A stretch of 64,000 nucleotides of DNA from Candidatus Gastranaerophilales bacterium (GTDB lineage Bacteria > Cyanobacteriota > Vampirovibrionia > Gastranaerophilales > Gastranaerophilaceae). Below the pieces are notes generated by a model. That model searched no databases. It had not been told where the DNA came from and saw nothing but the letters and a program-made list of their open reading frames with translations. The translations under genes and the position numbers were made by a program. This document shows, piece by piece, positions 35,263-42,712 of the stretch (its first letter is position 1; each line of letters opens with the position of its first letter). Where the stretch lies: NCBI GenBank assembly GCA_944324215.1, contig CALUVP010000030.1:1-64000 (forward strand), read 5' to 3'.

Positions 35263-35401
35263 AAAGGAAGTCACAAGTGTAGACATGACTTCCTTTATAT
35301 ATACAAGGGCAGATCAACAGCTGCCCTTTACCGCATTCAATCTCTCGGAGACAACCTCCTATAAACCTAGCCTATAGACTAAGTGGACTGAACCGGCTCA
35401 A
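35263..35401 (-). ncRNA. structured RNA candidate between hsp20 and its downstream terminator
   Basis: Read on the minus strand, this stretch folds into a long closing helix (CCGGTTCAGTC at 35396-35386 with GATTGAATGCGG at 35342-35331), two small inner hairpins (GGAG/CTCC around 35347-35359; TATA pairing around 35360-35376), an 8-bp hairpin AAGGGCAG/CTGCCCTT (35305-35328), and finally an 11-bp intrinsic terminator (AAAGGAAGTCA / TGACTTCCTTT, 35263-35296) with a T-rich tail. No ORF fits. It could be a 3' UTR element of the hsp20 mRNA or a separate small RNA; it does not resemble tmRNA, SRP RNA or RNase P RNA that I can recognise. Confidence 0.5.
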
Positions 35402-35878
35402 TTATAAAATCTCTAATTTTCTTGATTTTGATTGATGAGTTTCCAACTTAGGAATATTTATTGATAGTACGCCATTTTTATACTCTGCGTGAGCTTCTGA
35501 AACCTTTATAGGTTCATCAAAAGAAATTGTTCTCTTATACTTACCATACCTAAATTCGCAAGTATGGTAGCGTGAATTTTTTTCAGCTTCTTCTTTTTGC
35601 TCTTTTTCTTCTTCTATTTCTGCAGTTAGTATCATAAAATCATTATCTAATTCTATATCTATATCATCCTTATTTACACCAGGGAGTTGAACTTTTATTT
35701 TGTAAGCTTTATCAGTTTGCTTAACCTCCACTGCCGGACGCCATATAGAATTCTTCTTTACATTTAGAGGATTTGCAAAACTTGGATGCAAAAATGTATC
35801 TCGTAAAAAATTATTTAACTCGTGATGTATGCTATCAAAATATAATTCAGGTTCTCGTATTATTAAATTTGTATTCAT
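35402..35878 (-). CDS. small heat-shock protein (Hsp20/alpha-crystallin)
   Basis: A 158-residue ATP-independent holdase that binds unfolding proteins as an oligomer. The alpha-crystallin domain spans about residues 47-140 (RPAVEVKQTDKAYKIKVQLPGV, YGKYKRTISFDEPI, YKNGVLSINIPK), with the conserved A-x-x-x-n-G-v-L and a C-terminal I-L ending (LEIL) that could serve as the IXI-like anchor. Its ribosome site AAAGGAG is wholly contained in an 11-bp hairpin next to the ATG, consistent with temperature-controlled translation. Downstream is the structured RNA candidate and terminator. Confidence 0.94.
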   Translation of the reverse strand: MNTNLIIREPELYFDSIHHELNNFLRDTFLHPSFANPLNVKKNSIWRPAVEVKQTDKAYKIKVQLPGVNKDDIDIELDNDFMILTAEIEEEKEQKEEAEKNSRYHTCEFRYGKYKRTISFDEPIKVSEAHAEYKNGVLSINIPKLETHQSKSRKLEIL

Positions 35879-35919
35879 TAAAAACTCCTTTTGTTACCAT
35901 CACAATATAAAGGAGTTTT
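35879..35919 (-). promoter_or_regulatory. hairpin sequestering the hsp20 ribosome-binding site (RNA thermometer candidate)
   Basis: On the minus strand AAAACTCCTTT (35919-35909) and AAAGGAGTTTT (35891-35881) form a perfect 11-bp stem with a 17-base loop. The second arm contains the Shine-Dalgarno AAAGGAG two bases before the start codon's leader TA. The ribosome site is thus double-stranded at low temperature. A DNA operator role is also possible. Confidence 0.65.
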
Positions 35920-35939
35920 CAAAAAGTTTCATTAGACAA

Positions 35940-35972
35940 ATCGGCTATGTCGTTTAACATAACATAGCCGAT
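35940..35972 (-). terminator. hairpin downstream of the 35996-37228 gene
   Basis: ATCGGCTATGT (35940-35950) and ACATAGCCGAT (35962-35972) form a perfect 11-bp stem. The following minus-strand tract TTTGTCT is only moderately T-rich, so termination strength is uncertain. It also lies upstream of hsp20. Confidence 0.6.
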
Positions 35973-35995
35973 AAAAATTTTATATTTTTGTATAA

Positions 35996-37228
35996 TTAAT
36001 CTTCTACTTGTCCGGCTGTCTTTCCGTATTTTTTAATAGTAGCATTTAACATATTTTCGTGATGCTTTTCTCTATATATTTGGCAGAGAAGCTTATACGC
36101 GTGTTTATTATATGGATCCTGTGACAAAATAGTTTCCAACTGTTCTACAGCAGAGTTTGAGCGTTTTGTATAATAATCAATTAGAGCTGGTAAAGTTTCT
36201 GTTAAATCATTCATATCGGTTGCACAAGCAATTTCTGCACAACTTTTTGCCTTATCAAACTCTTCTGCGTCAAGATACATAACAGCAACTTCATAATAAA
36301 CTTCGGATTTACTTCTTCTATCATCCTTCATCTGGGCAACAGCTTGATACTCTTGAGCAGCCTTATCATACTCAGCTCTTTTTCTGTACTGTTCGGCTAA
36401 AGCCAATTTTGTTTCTATATCTTGAGCAACAACTTCGTCTGGATTCATACTGTCATCAACCGGCACATTTAACGTTGACAGAATTTCTGAAACTGTAAAC
36501 AATTGAGATTTTTCTTCATTTGTTAAAGCTACATTTGTAACATCAGGAACTACCGAGTACAACAGCGCCAATGTTTTTAAATCCCTTGCCGTTATTTCTG
36601 TATTAAATTTCGTTCCTATAGGATACATAACATCATAAATACTTGGGCTCTTTCCATTTAAACCTAATGTATGTCCAATTTCTTGCAAAGCAGAAGAGAA
36701 CAACTGTTTTGAATCTAAATTATGCTTCTTCTCGTCAGTTTTTTTGAAAAATATCGTAGAACCTATAATTGTATTACCGTTAATTTCAAAAGTTTGAGAT
36801 CCAATTGGAGAATTATCATCATTATTCACATTTTTAAAGAAGCACTTAATATCGGCATCCTCAGGGGCTTCAACAAAAGTAAACCTAACAAGTCCTTCGC
36901 TCGCTCTTTGCCAAGCCTGATATGCACTCATAACAACTTCTCTATAGTAATCAGGAACATCTGTAGTATCCTGTATAAAAACTTTTAAAGGAAAAGTCGA
37001 TTTATTCCATCTAACAATTTTACCATTTGCCGCGACTTCTCTGAAGTAACTATCTATAACTGCAGCTTTTATTGTTTTTTCACCCATAGATTTATCATAT
37101 CCCAATAGAATAGAATATGAATTCTTTAACCCAAAAACAGGCATAGAAGATTCTAATGAATTATTTAAGTTAAATAAAGAGAATGCTCCTGCTGCCATTA
37201 GGACTGTACAAATAACTACTTTTTTCAT
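35996..37228 (-). CDS. exported matrixin-like protein with degenerate zinc site and TPR repeats
   Basis: A 410-residue protein. A signal peptide or membrane anchor lies at residues 1-18 (KVVICTVLMAAGAFSLF). Residues 75-230 resemble the metzincin/matrixin protease fold (FPLKVFIQDTT, YQAWQRASEGLVRFTFVEAP, then the active-site region SALQEIGHTLGLNGKSPSIYDVMY). The usual HExxHxxGxxGH zinc signature has lost its first and third His (Q and K), keeping the catalytic Glu and one His, while the Met-turn (DVMYP) remains. Residues 255-400 hold about four TPR-like helical pairs. Likely a non-catalytic periplasmic adaptor rather than a working protease. Confidence 0.78.
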   Translation of the reverse strand: MKKVVICTVLMAAGAFSLFNLNNSLESSMPVFGLKNSYSILLGYDKSMGEKTIKAAVIDSYFREVAANGKIVRWNKSTFPLKVFIQDTTDVPDYYREVVMSAYQAWQRASEGLVRFTFVEAPEDADIKCFFKNVNNDDNSPIGSQTFEINGNTIIGSTIFFKKTDEKKHNLDSKQLFSSALQEIGHTLGLNGKSPSIYDVMYPIGTKFNTEITARDLKTLALLYSVVPDVTNVALTNEEKSQLFTVSEILSTLNVPVDDSMNPDEVVAQDIETKLALAEQYRKRAEYDKAAQEYQAVAQMKDDRRSKSEVYYEVAVMYLDAEEFDKAKSCAEIACATDMNDLTETLPALIDYYTKRSNSAVEQLETILSQDPYNKHAYKLLCQIYREKHHENMLNATIKKYGKTAGQVED

Positions 37229-37405
37229 ATTTCCAGAAAACCTCTTTTTAATACTACCACTACATTATATATTAAAAACCAGAAAATTAAAATTTTGCGC
37301 TTTTCTCAAAAGATAAAAATTAATATGTTCGCATAAGTTTAAGCTACCAAAGCTCAATTCATATTATACACCACTTTACAAAAATTTTACATTCTTTAAT
37401 TTTGC

Positions 37406-37434
37406 TTGAAAGTTTCCATATTTTAAGTTAAACT
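37406..37434 (+). promoter_or_regulatory. sigma-70 promoter upstream of the 40-residue ORF
   Basis: TTGAAA (37406-37411), 17 bases, TAAACT (37429-37434), 20 bases before ATG 37455. Confidence 0.6.
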
Positions 37435-37454
37435 TAACACATTAAGGAGGGTAT

Positions 37455-37577
37455 ATGCACGAATACGTATTTAAAATGAAAAAGGGTGATATTGAAATAG
37501 AATTAAAATCCGATGATTTAGAATTTGTAGAAGAGCAATTAAACAAGTGGCGTGAAGAGCTCCTTCAGGACAAGTAA
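37455..37577 (+). CDS. 40-residue protein matching the N terminus of the next gene
   Basis: Short frame with an excellent ribosome site (AAGGAGG, 37444-37450). The product (MHEYVFKMKKGDIEIELKSD then DLEFVEEQLNKWREELLQDK) aligns by eye with the first 40 residues of the next protein (MSIYSFKITKGKYQLSLTTT and on), so it is a stand-alone version of that domain: two or three beta strands and a helix. Both belong to one transcript ending with mnmA. Role unknown. Confidence 0.7.
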   Translation: MHEYVFKMKKGDIEIELKSDDLEFVEEQLNKWREELLQDK

Positions 37578-37608
37578 TAAAAATCAATTTAAAGCATAAG
37601 GGTAAGAA

Positions 37609-38346
37609 ATGTCAATTTATTCTTTCAAAATAACAAAGGGCAAATATCAATTATCATTAACTACAACAGACAAAGAGCTTGTAGTAGATCAATTTGCAAA
37701 GTGGGTAAAAAAAGCATCTGAATATGTTCAGAAACATAAAGTGCAACAATGTAAGGAAATTGTAAATTCTCAAATAAATGCAGAAAAAGAAATTACACAG
37801 AAAAATATTGATGCGCAATTAAATAGAATACCTAAAGTCGAATCTACAGCAAAAGAGACTGACACTAATGATAAAACTAAGAATTTGGATATATTTTATG
37901 CACCTGGAAATATTCAAAAAAATGAGGAAGAAAAGTATTCTACAGTAGCAACTCCAAGTGAAGCAACAAACGAAGGAGGCTTTGACAACATATTAGAAAA
38001 ATCAATGCAAGCTCCGCAGACAGAATTATCATTCAAGCCAAACCCTTCTATAAAGAAAGATAACGCTTTCATTAATTTCATTTCCGCAAGACCTATAGAA
38101 AAGAAAATTGATTACTTACTGATGACAGCATATTACTTTACCCAATATGAACAAAAACCGAGATTTACTCTAAAACAACTTAACGCCAAATTAATGCAAA
38201 ACATTGCAGTGATAATAGATCACAGTATTTTGCAAGAAGCAATAAACCGTGATTATATAGAATGTTTACCTGATTTAACAGGTTTAGTGGGGGCTTCTGA
38301 ATACCGACTAACTGCATACGGGGAGAAAGTTTTACTAGATGAATAA
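37609..38346 (+). CDS. uncharacterised 245-residue protein with duplicated small domain
   Basis: The N-terminal 40 residues (SFKITKGKYQLSLTT, VVDQFAKWVKKASEYV) repeat the fold of the 40-residue protein upstream. Residues 45-150 are a Lys/Glu/Thr-rich linker. The last 90 residues (INFISARPIEKKIDYLLMTA, FTLKQLNAKLMQ, then YRLTAYGEKVLLDE) look like a winged-helix-type domain. A nucleic-acid-binding role is possible. It overlaps mnmA by eight bases and shares its promoter region. Confidence 0.72.
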   Translation: MSIYSFKITKGKYQLSLTTTDKELVVDQFAKWVKKASEYVQKHKVQQCKEIVNSQINAEKEITQKNIDAQLNRIPKVESTAKETDTNDKTKNLDIFYAPGNIQKNEEEKYSTVATPSEATNEGGFDNILEKSMQAPQTELSFKPNPSIKKDNAFINFISARPIEKKIDYLLMTAYYFTQYEQKPRFTLKQLNAKLMQNIAVIIDHSILQEAINRDYIECLPDLTGLVGASEYRLTAYGEKVLLDE

Positions 38347-39376
38347 ACGAGTTGCAGTTGCTTTATCAGGAGGAGTTGACAGTAGCGTAACAGCCTTACT
38401 ATTAAAAAATCAAGGGTATGATGTTATAGGAATTACCGCCAAAACGACTTCTTCTATGGAAGCTGAAATTGTTGTAAAGAATGCTGCAAGGGTAGCTCAA
38501 AAGCTTGAAATTCCATTTTATCCGTTTGATGCAACATCGGTATTCCAAGATAGAGTAATCAACTATTTTGAAGAATCTTACCAAAAAGGAGAAACACCCA
38601 ATCCGTGTATAATGTGTAATAAATACATGAAATGGGGAAAACTTTTTGATTTTGCGATTAATGAGCTTGAAGCCGACTATATAGCAACCGGTCATTATGC
38701 AAGAATAAAGAACGATTATGGAATATATAAACTCTATCCAGCCTCAGATCAGCATAAAGACCAGCTTTATTTTTTGTTTATGCTCGATCAAAAGCATCTT
38801 TCAAAAACACTGTTTCCTCTTTCTAATTTAAAAAAAGAAGAAGTTCGAAAAATAGCTCTGGAAAATGACTTGCCAAGCAAATCCTCAAAAGAAAGTCAGG
38901 ATATTTGTTTTATAAATGCTCCTATGACGACAAAAAAATACCTAAACAATATCTTCTCTCCAAAAACCGGTGATTTTGTAGAAAAAAATACAGGTAAAGT
39001 ATTAGGGCATCATACGGGATATTGGCAATATACAATAGGTCAGAGAAAAGGTATAGGACTAGCTGCACCGGAAGCACTTTATGTCATAGATATTGATTCT
39101 GCAAAAAATATTGTCTATGTTGGATATAAAGACTCATTATTATCTAAAGCTCTCACATTAAAGCGAATTAATTGGAGTTATCCATTGGAACTTCAAAGCT
39201 TTGAAGCGTTGGTAAAAATCCGTTATAATATGCAGTCAGTAAACGCAAAAATTACTATAACACCTAATGGCACCACAATAGAGTTTTCAGAAAAAGTTTC
39301 CGCAATCGCAAGGGGCCAAGCTTGCGTAATTTATGATAAAAACGATGGTCACTTGCTTGGCGGCGGTTTTATATAA
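38339..39376 (+). CDS. mnmA: tRNA 2-thiouridine(34) synthase
   Basis: Adenylates and thiolates U34 of tRNA-Lys, -Glu and -Gln. The PP-loop SGGVDSSVTALLL (residues 9-21), catalytic Cys in NPCIMCNKYMKWG (near 88), ATGHYAR, second Cys in KESQDICFI, and YTIGQRKGIGL all match. At 345 residues it is normal. It overlaps the preceding unknown gene by eight bases, suggesting linked expression. Confidence 0.96.
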   Translation: MNKRVAVALSGGVDSSVTALLLKNQGYDVIGITAKTTSSMEAEIVVKNAARVAQKLEIPFYPFDATSVFQDRVINYFEESYQKGETPNPCIMCNKYMKWGKLFDFAINELEADYIATGHYARIKNDYGIYKLYPASDQHKDQLYFLFMLDQKHLSKTLFPLSNLKKEEVRKIALENDLPSKSSKESQDICFINAPMTTKKYLNNIFSPKTGDFVEKNTGKVLGHHTGYWQYTIGQRKGIGLAAPEALYVIDIDSAKNIVYVGYKDSLLSKALTLKRINWSYPLELQSFEALVKIRYNMQSVNAKITITPNGTTIEFSEKVSAIARGQACVIYDKNDGHLLGGGFI

Positions 39377-39389
39377 TGCCTCAGTAATG

Positions 39390-39418
39390 TTGCGGAGATA
39401 CAAATAATAAGTTATAAT
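39390..39418 (+). promoter_or_regulatory. sigma-70 promoter of the 39449 gene
   Basis: TTGCGG (39390-39395), 17 bases, TATAAT (39413-39418), 31 bases before the start codon. Confidence 0.6.
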
Positions 39419-39448
39419 AAACTAAGGTAGAGTGTGTGAGGTAATTAT

Positions 39449-39970
39449 ATGGTAGGCGTTTTATTTAATGCTGGAACTACCAGCTTCAAACAAAATTCTT
39501 ATGGCGATATTCAGCGTCTTGGAACTACAACAAACAATAGAACTGTATATCAAGTAATCGATTCACAGGGCGAGAAATCTGGTAAATTAAGTATACCAAA
39601 AGAGCAAGCATACAAATTTGAAAAAGCTTATAAGGATGTAATGATTACTGCACCTAAAATTCAAGAATATGTACTCGAGAATTCTTCAGAAAAAGACATA
39701 AAAAGGAGAAGAAATCTTTCTCGCATAATCGTAGGAACAGGAGGCTTAATCGGAGCAATCATACCTATAGTCTTAACCCAAAAAGCTTCAAAAGTAAAAG
39801 CTATCATATCAACTGTTGCTGGCATAATAATCGGGCTCTCAGCAGGTTACACTGCGTCACTTTTAGCAACAATGCCACCTGGAACATTAAAATTTGCAAA
39901 AGCGACAAAAACATTTTCTAAACTAGACATACAACCTGTAATAGAAGACAAAGACAATCCAAATAATTAA
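39449..39970 (+). CDS. uncharacterised membrane protein with tagged N terminus
   Basis: A 173-residue protein. The start (MVGVLFNAGTTSFKQNSYGD) resembles the short T-x-F-x-x tag seen in the 6606 gene. Residues 1-85 are soluble, followed by two hydrophobic segments (about 92-112 IIVGTGGLIGAIIPIVL and 116-140 AIISTVAGIIIGLSAGYTASLL), so it is an inner-membrane protein with both ends in the cytoplasm. No family recognised. The ribosome site is weak (TGAGGT). Confidence 0.7.
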   Translation: MVGVLFNAGTTSFKQNSYGDIQRLGTTTNNRTVYQVIDSQGEKSGKLSIPKEQAYKFEKAYKDVMITAPKIQEYVLENSSEKDIKRRRNLSRIIVGTGGLIGAIIPIVLTQKASKVKAIISTVAGIIIGLSAGYTASLLATMPPGTLKFAKATKTFSKLDIQPVIEDKDNPNN

Positions 39971-40009
39971 GGTAACACAATTGATAGACATCAGTTTATG
40001 TTTATACTA

Positions 40010-40038
40010 TTATTGGATAGGAATAAAATTAGTATAAC
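40010..40038 (+). promoter_or_regulatory. sigma-70 promoter of pnp
   Basis: TTATTG (40010-40015), 17 bases, TATAAC (40033-40038). The leader that follows contains a small CCGGCT/AGCTGG hairpin near 40051-40069 before the ribosome site. Confidence 0.55.
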
Positions 40039-40084
40039 ATAATGGAAGCATCCGGCTTTCGAGTAGCTGGAGAAAGAAGGAAAA

Positions 40085-42229
40085 ATGTTACCTGAGACAA
40101 AAAGTTTTCAATTGGAAATCGGTGGAAAAACAGTAACCGTAGAGACAGGAAAGTATGCACGTTCAACTAACGGAAGTGTTACAGTAAGATGTGGCGACAC
40201 AATGTTATTTGTTCATTGTTGTGTAAGCAAAGAGCCAAGAGTCGGAATTGATTTTTTCCCATTACTTATTGATTATGAAGAAAGAATGTCTTCTATAGGT
40301 CGTATACCTGGGGGATACAATCGTTCGGAAGGAAAGGCAAGCGACAAAGCAATTTTAGTATCTCGCTTGATTGATAGACCTATAAGACCACTTTTCCCTA
40401 AGGGATATAGAAATGATATTCAAATTGTAGCTCAACTATTCAGCTATGATCAACAAAACCAACCTGACACACTTGCTATGTTAGGTGCATCTTGTGCGTT
40501 AATGTTATCAGGCGCACCTTTTGAAGGTCCTATTGGAGCCGTAAGAGTATCAAAATTAGATGGTCAATTAATAGCAAACCCAACACATCAACAAGCTGAT
40601 AAATCAGACTTGGATATAGTTGTTGCAGGCACTCACGATAGCGTAATAATGGTAGAAGCCGGCTGTAAGTTTGTAACAGAAGACGATATTATGGAAGCTG
40701 TTGAATTTGCACAAGGCGAAATAAAAAAACAATGTGAAGCTCAATTAGAATTTGCAAAAGCTTGCGGAGTTGAAAGAGAAGAATTTGTAAACCCTTATGA
40801 CACAACTGAATTAAAAAATATCATTGATGAAGTTGCTCACGATATCATATTTGATGCATACCATCATTTCGACAGAGAATACAGACAAAACAAGCTAGAA
40901 GAAGCTAAGAAGCTTGTTAAAGAAAGAGTAGAAGCTCTTCCTGAAGAACACTATATTCACCAAATAATGGAAGAAACAGGTATAGATTTTGTCGCAGAAG
41001 AATTTAAGGCCGCAGAAAAGAAAATTATGCGTGCAATGATTCTTGACGAAGGTGTAAGAGCTGATGGTCGAAAACCAACCGAAGTTCGTCCTATTTGGTG
41101 TGAAGTAGGAGTTATTCCTCGTGCACACGGGTCTGCAGTATTCACAAGAGGTCAAACTCAAATTCTATCAGTAGCAACACTTGCCGGTCCTGGTATGAAA
41201 CAAGAATTAGACGGTGTTGATCCAGAAACAGAAAAAACTTACATGCACAAATATATCTTCCCAGGCTTCTCAGTTGGTGAAGTTAAGCCTTTAAGAGGTC
41301 CTGGAAGAAGAGAAGTAGGACACGGTAATTTGGCAGAAAGAGCTAATGTTCCGGCTCTTCCTTCTCAAGAAGAATTTGGATACACAATAAGAGTAACATC
41401 TGATGTCTTAGAATCAAACGGTTCAACATCAATGGGTTCAACTTGTGGTTCATCAATGGCATTAATGAATGCAGGTGTACCTGTAAAATGTATGATTGGT
41501 GGTGTTGCAATGGGTATGATTACAGAACCTGGCAGAGAACCTGTTGTATTAACTGATATTCAAGGTATTGAAGACTTCTTGGGTGATATGGACTTCAAAG
41601 TTACCGGAAATGATGACGGTATAACAGCTCTTCAAATGGATATGAAAGCAAAAGGTATTGCAAATGACACTTTAAGAAGAGCATTGGCTCAAGCTAAAGA
41701 AGGAAGACTACATATCCTTGGTGAAATGAGAAAGGTTATATCAAAACCTGCTGATCATTTATCACCATTCGCACCAAGTATAACTACAATGACAATACCT
41801 GTTGAAGATATCGGAACAGTTATCGGACCTGGCGGAAAACAAATCCGATCAATTATTGAAGCTTCCGGTGCTGAAATTGATATTCAAGATAATGGTGTTG
41901 TTACAATTACTTCAAACGACCAAGAAGGTGCTGCAATAGCGAAAAAAATGATTCGTGATTTGACCTTCAAGCCTGAAGTCGGCATGGTTATCAAAGGAAA
42001 AGTTGTTAGAATAATTCCTATAGGTGCTTTTGTTGAACTCGGCGGTGGTAAAGACGGCATGGTTCATATTTCACAGATTTGTCAAGAAAGAATTGAAACA
42101 ATTGAACCTCACGTTAATATCGGCGATGAAGTTATTGTTAAGGTTATAAAGATTGATGATAAGGGTAGAATTAACCTTACTATCAAGGGCGTAACTGATG
42201 AAGACAAAACTAAAATCATCAATGCTTAA
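40085..42229 (+). CDS. pnp: polyribonucleotide nucleotidyltransferase (PNPase)
   Basis: Phosphorolytic 3'-5' exoribonuclease and RNA tailing enzyme, core of the degradosome. Two RNase PH domains (residues about 10-145 and 320-545; IGGYNRSEGK-like start PGGYNRSEG, DRPIRPLFPKG, then GRGQTQ-like TRGQTQILSVATL and TSDVLESNGSTSMGS), an alpha-helical linker between them, a KH domain (IPVEDIGTVIGPGGKQIR, about 582-640) and a C-terminal S1 domain (GKVVRIIPIGAFVELGGGKDGMVHISQI). At 714 residues it is complete. A strong terminator follows. Confidence 0.98.
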   Translation: MLPETKSFQLEIGGKTVTVETGKYARSTNGSVTVRCGDTMLFVHCCVSKEPRVGIDFFPLLIDYEERMSSIGRIPGGYNRSEGKASDKAILVSRLIDRPIRPLFPKGYRNDIQIVAQLFSYDQQNQPDTLAMLGASCALMLSGAPFEGPIGAVRVSKLDGQLIANPTHQQADKSDLDIVVAGTHDSVIMVEAGCKFVTEDDIMEAVEFAQGEIKKQCEAQLEFAKACGVEREEFVNPYDTTELKNIIDEVAHDIIFDAYHHFDREYRQNKLEEAKKLVKERVEALPEEHYIHQIMEETGIDFVAEEFKAAEKKIMRAMILDEGVRADGRKPTEVRPIWCEVGVIPRAHGSAVFTRGQTQILSVATLAGPGMKQELDGVDPETEKTYMHKYIFPGFSVGEVKPLRGPGRREVGHGNLAERANVPALPSQEEFGYTIRVTSDVLESNGSTSMGSTCGSSMALMNAGVPVKCMIGGVAMGMITEPGREPVVLTDIQGIEDFLGDMDFKVTGNDDGITALQMDMKAKGIANDTLRRALAQAKEGRLHILGEMRKVISKPADHLSPFAPSITTMTIPVEDIGTVIGPGGKQIRSIIEASGAEIDIQDNGVVTITSNDQEGAAIAKKMIRDLTFKPEVGMVIKGKVVRIIPIGAFVELGGGKDGMVHISQICQERIETIEPHVNIGDEVIVKVIKIDDKGRINLTIKGVTDEDKTKIINA

Positions 42230-42241
42230 TTAGTGACAACA

Positions 42242-42278
42242 AAAAAAAAGAAGTCCAATTTCTGGACTTCTTTTTTTT
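42242..42278. terminator. bidirectional terminator between pnp and the LuxR-type gene
   Basis: AAGAAGTCCA (42249-42258) and TGGACTTCTT (42263-42272) flank a short loop, with A-run on the left and T8 on the right. Confidence 0.92.
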
Positions 42279-42543
42279 ACAAAATTTTTTCTTTTAGATT
42301 AAAGTATTCACCTGCTCCAATACTCAAGCTTTTTACTGCTGCTTGAACTCTGTTTAATACCCCTAATTTTTTATATATTGATGCAACATGAGCCTTAGTA
42401 GTATGATTAGAGATAAAAAGTTTCTTTGAAATCTGCTGATTATTTAACCCCAATAACAACCAATACAATACTTCTCTTTCTCTTTCAGTAAAATTTTCCA
42501 TTACAACAAAATTCCCTTTACTTTCCAAACTTTCATTTCTCAT
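42277..42543 (-). CDS. LuxR/FixJ-type DNA-binding protein, output domain only
   Basis: An 88-residue protein that consists only of a LuxR C-terminal helix-turn-helix: FTEREREVLYWLLLGLNNQQISKKL, then ISNHTTKAHVASIYKKLGV (about residues 18-68). There is no receiver or sensor domain, as in GerE-like regulators. The ATG at 42543 lacks a ribosome site; Met15 (42501), with AAAGGG 12 bases upstream, is an alternative start that would remove the first 14 residues. Target genes are unknown; a GAAA-N19-TTTATATATA element starts about 110 bases away in the divergent direction. Confidence 0.88.
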   Translation of the reverse strand: MRNESLESKGNFVVMENFTEREREVLYWLLLGLNNQQISKKLFISNHTTKAHVASIYKKLGVLNRVQAAVKSLSIGAGEYFNLKEKIL

Positions 42544-42651
42544 TATATTTGTACAATATCAGATATCATTATGTCTATAAGCTTGGTGGCTACATTTTTG
42601 AACAATAAACTTTATTTTAAGTTAAGTTATGTAACAATTTTAAAGCCTCTC

Positions 42652-42686
42652 GAAATTAGATACATTTTCAATACTTTATATATACA
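42652..42686 (+). promoter_or_regulatory. GAAA-N19-TTTATATATA element
   Basis: GAAA 42652-42655, 19 bases, TTTATATATA from 42675; 38 bases to ATG 42713. Confidence 0.65.
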
Positions 42687-42712
42687 AGATGGTATTATAG
42701 GAATCCAGTAAG

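Noticed and set aside
35291-35401. A plus-strand small RNA started by CTTTATATATACAAG at 35292
   Set aside because: The tetramer 19 bases upstream is missing and the sequence overlaps the terminator arm of the minus-strand structure; the terminator at the far end only works in the minus direction.
35263-35401. tmRNA, SRP RNA or 6S RNA identity for the structured segment
   Set aside because: No tRNA-like ends, no SRP tetraloop motif and no large central bubble; none of the known consensus sequences could be found.
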